Source: Acidobacteriota bacterium (GTDB taxonomy: Bacteria > Acidobacteriota > Thermoanaerobaculia > UBA5066). Taken from it: a stretch of DNA of 17,715 nt. The notes below the pieces were generated by a model, which saw only the letters and a list, made by a program, of their open reading frames with translations, had not been told where the DNA came from and did no database searches. Within the stretch, counting starts at the first letter, position 1, and every line of letters begins with the position of its first letter. Location of the stretch: positions 1 through 17,715 of the forward strand of contig JAEUQS010000467.1 in the NCBI GenBank assembly GCA_016789625.1, written 5' to 3'. Below are positions 16,021 to 17,715 of the stretch, piece by piece. The translations under genes and the position numbers were made by a program.

Positions 16021-17715
16021 GCCCGTTGAACCTCCTCGACGAGCTCTTCCGCGACGAGATCGCGCGGCAGACGGCCGCGATGAAGTCCGCGCTCTCGGCG
16101 CTCGTCAGGAACCAGAGCGCGCTCACCGCCGACTCCCCGATCGTCCTGGCGGCGCAGGCCCTCAAGGGGGCCGCCCGGGCCGCGGGCTTCACCGTGGTGG
16201 GAAGGCTCACCGAGGACCTCGAGACGTTTCTCGACGCGGCGTCCCGGGTCGGGAAGCCGCTCTCGACCCGGGATCTGGAAGTCATCCGCAAGTCCATCGC
16301 TCTCCTCGAGGAGTTCGGCGTCCTCTCGCGGCCCGAGGCCGACGATCTCGCGCGGCGCGAGAGGAAGACGCTCTCCGAGCTGTCTGCCGCGCTGACGGGG
16401 GAGACCGCTCCGGAGCCGCGGCCCGAGCGCCGCCCCTCGGGCGCCTTCGGGAACACGCTCGAGCTCTACCGGCTCGAATGCGAGGTCCACACGGGCACGC
16501 TCACGGATGGGCTGCTGCTCCTCGAGAAGGACCCTTCGCGCATCGAGGAGGTCGAGCCCCTCATGCGCGCGGCGCACTCCATCAAGGGCGCGGCCCGCGT
16601 CGTGGGCCTCGATGCGGCCGTGAGGCTCGCTCACGCGATGGAGGACCACTTCGTGAGGGTCCAGCGCGGGGAGATCGGCATCTCTCCCGAGGCGGTGGAG
16701 GTGCTCCTCGCGGGGACCGACACGCTCCTCCGGCTCGCGGAGTCGACCGACGAGAAGCGCGGCGCGACGCCACCCGAGGACGCGGCGGTGCTCGCTCTCG
16801 CGACGCAGGTGGCCGCGCTGGGCACGGCACCTGCCGGCGTGGAAGAGCCCGAGCTCCCGCGCGCTGCGTCGGAGTCTCTGGCGGTGGAGGGGCCGCGTCC
16901 GGTTCGGAGGGACGCCGATCGCCCGCTCCGCATTTCGGCCGACCGCCTGTCGCGTCTCGTCGCGCTGTCGAGCGAGGTGCTCGTCGAGGCCCGACGGCTC
17001 GCCCCGTTCCTCGAGCGCCAGCACCGCCTGAGGGTGACGCAGACCTCCCTCGCCGATCTCGTCAACGAGGTCCACCAGCTCCTCGGGGCTCCCCCCGCCA
17101 CCGATTCCGTGGGGGCCCGCATCGCCGAGCTGCGCTCGCGGGTCTCGGAATCGCGACAGCACCTGATCGACTGGACGACGGACTTCGAGGAGCACTCGCG
17201 AAGGTCCGAGGAGCTGGCGCTGCGCCTCTTCGAGGAGGCCTCCGCGAGCCGCATGCGGCCGTTCGGCGAAGCCCTCCGCGCGTTCCCCCGCATGGTGCGC
17301 GACGTGGCGCGGCGCCTCGGAAAGAAGGCCGAGCTCGTCCTCGAGGGCGAGGACGTCCCCGTGGACCGCGACATCCTCGAGAAGCTCGACGCCCCGCTCA
17401 ACCACATCCTCAGGAACGCCGTGGATCACGGGCTCGAGACGCCGGACGAACGCAGGAAGGCCGGCAAGCCCGAGCGCGGCGTGATCCACCTGTCGGCGCG
17501 GCAGCGGGCGGGCATGGTCGAGATCCTCGTGCGCGACGACGGCCGGGGGCTCGACCTCGGTCGCATCCGCGCTCGCATCCTCGTGAACGGCCTCGCCAGC
17601 GAGCGCGAGGTCGAGGGCCTCTCCGAGGAGCTGGTCCTCGATCACATCTTCGCGCCCGGCTTCTCGACGACCACCGAGGTGAGCGAGATCTCCGGCCGGG
17701 GCGTGGGGCTCGACG
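16017..17715 (+). CDS. wspE: CheA-type hybrid histidine kinase, WspE-like, 3' end beyond the window
   Basis: WspE autophosphorylates on an HPt histidine and feeds the phosphate to the response regulators WspR and WspF. The 566 visible residues contain an HPt domain at about 148-243 with AAHSIKGAARVVG (phospho-accepting His187). The dimerisation segment is about 300-420, and the ATP-binding domain shows LNHILRNAVDHG (N box, 461-472), RDDGRGLD (G1, 506-513), FAPGFSTT (545-552) and SGRGVGLD (G2) at the very end. An additional N-terminal module (1-100) aligns with the HPt: LLDELFRDEIARQT, then LAAQALKGAARAAG, where Gln47 replaces the histidine. The CheW-like regulatory domain and the receiver domain expected in WspE lie outside. 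Start GTG 16017 overlaps the wspD stop; GAAAGG precedes it by about seven bases. Confidence 0.92.
   Translation, partial: MSPLNLLDELFRDEIARQTAAMKSALSALVRNQSALTADSPIVLAAQALKGAARAAGFTVVGRLTEDLETFLDAASRVGKPLSTRDLEVIRKSIALLEEFGVLSRPEADDLARRERKTLSELSAALTGETAPEPRPERRPSGAFGNTLELYRLECEVHTGTLTDGLLLLEKDPSRIEEVEPLMRAAHSIKGAARVVGLDAAVRLAHAMEDHFVRVQRGEIGISPEAVEVLLAGTDTLLRLAESTDEKRGATPPEDAAVLALATQVAALGTAPAGVEEPELPRAASESLAVEGPRPVRRDADRPLRISADRLSRLVALSSEVLVEARRLAPFLERQHRLRVTQTSLADLVNEVHQLLGAPPATDSVGARIAELRSRVSESRQHLIDWTTDFEEHSRRSEELALRLFEEASASRMRPFGEALRAFPRMVRDVARRLGKKAELVLEGEDVPVDRDILEKLDAPLNHILRNAVDHGLETPDERRKAGKPERGVIHLSARQRAGMVEILVRDDGRGLDLGRIRARILVNGLASEREVEGLSEELVLDHIFAPGFSTTTEVSEISGRGVGLD

Overview
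This is a GC-rich, gene-dense bacterial chromosome segment with no sign of recent mobile DNA. The housekeeping order L25 - pth - rpsF - rpsR - DUF2232 - rplI, together with PD40 propellers, a NAPE-PLD-like hydrolase and a Wsp-type chemosensory cluster in a very GC-rich background, suggests Acidobacteriota (perhaps a Thermoanaerobaculia-like lineage) or another soil/sediment phylum such as Myxococcota. This placement is an inference from gene content and style, not a phylogeny. Genes are packed tightly, and many start codons overlap the preceding stop (TTGA, ATGA, GTGA, TGATG), so translational coupling is common. No gene-free stretch exceeds 300 bases; the longest is about 190 bases, at 12242-12431.

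Region 1 (1-3064, plus strand) is a translation operon: the tail of ribosomal protein L25, peptidyl-tRNA hydrolase (apparently started at an ATC codon), S6, S18, a DUF2232 membrane protein and L9. It contains a leader-type hairpin before rpsF, a terminator-like hairpin just inside the DUF2232 gene, and a terminator-like hairpin after rplI.

Region 2 (3065-9768) holds an exported PD40/TolB-like beta-propeller protein, then a convergent class A penicillin-binding protein (PBP1A type) on the minus strand. Divergent from it is a small single-pass membrane protein translationally coupled to uvrB.

Region 3 (9769-12374, minus strand) is a four-gene operon: three-helix membrane protein, DCC-family thiol oxidoreductase, TetR regulator, and NAPE-PLD-like metallo-beta-lactamase hydrolase. 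Its promoter is flanked by three near-identical palindromes centred on GAACGCGTTC, the probable operators of the TetR protein. Gene functions beyond family level are unknown.

Region 4 (12432-17715, plus strand) is the most interesting part. It is a chemosensory operon in exactly the Pseudomonas Wsp order: MCP (WspA), CheW (WspB), CheR (WspC), CheW with an N-terminal cysteine cluster (WspD), and CheA (WspE), which runs off the end. In Pseudomonas, Wsp senses surface contact and drives c-di-GMP synthesis by WspR. Differences here are a CheR without the TPR half and a CheA with an extra N-terminal HPt-like module whose phospho-accepting His is Gln. A wspF-like CheB and an output response regulator would be expected just beyond the window.
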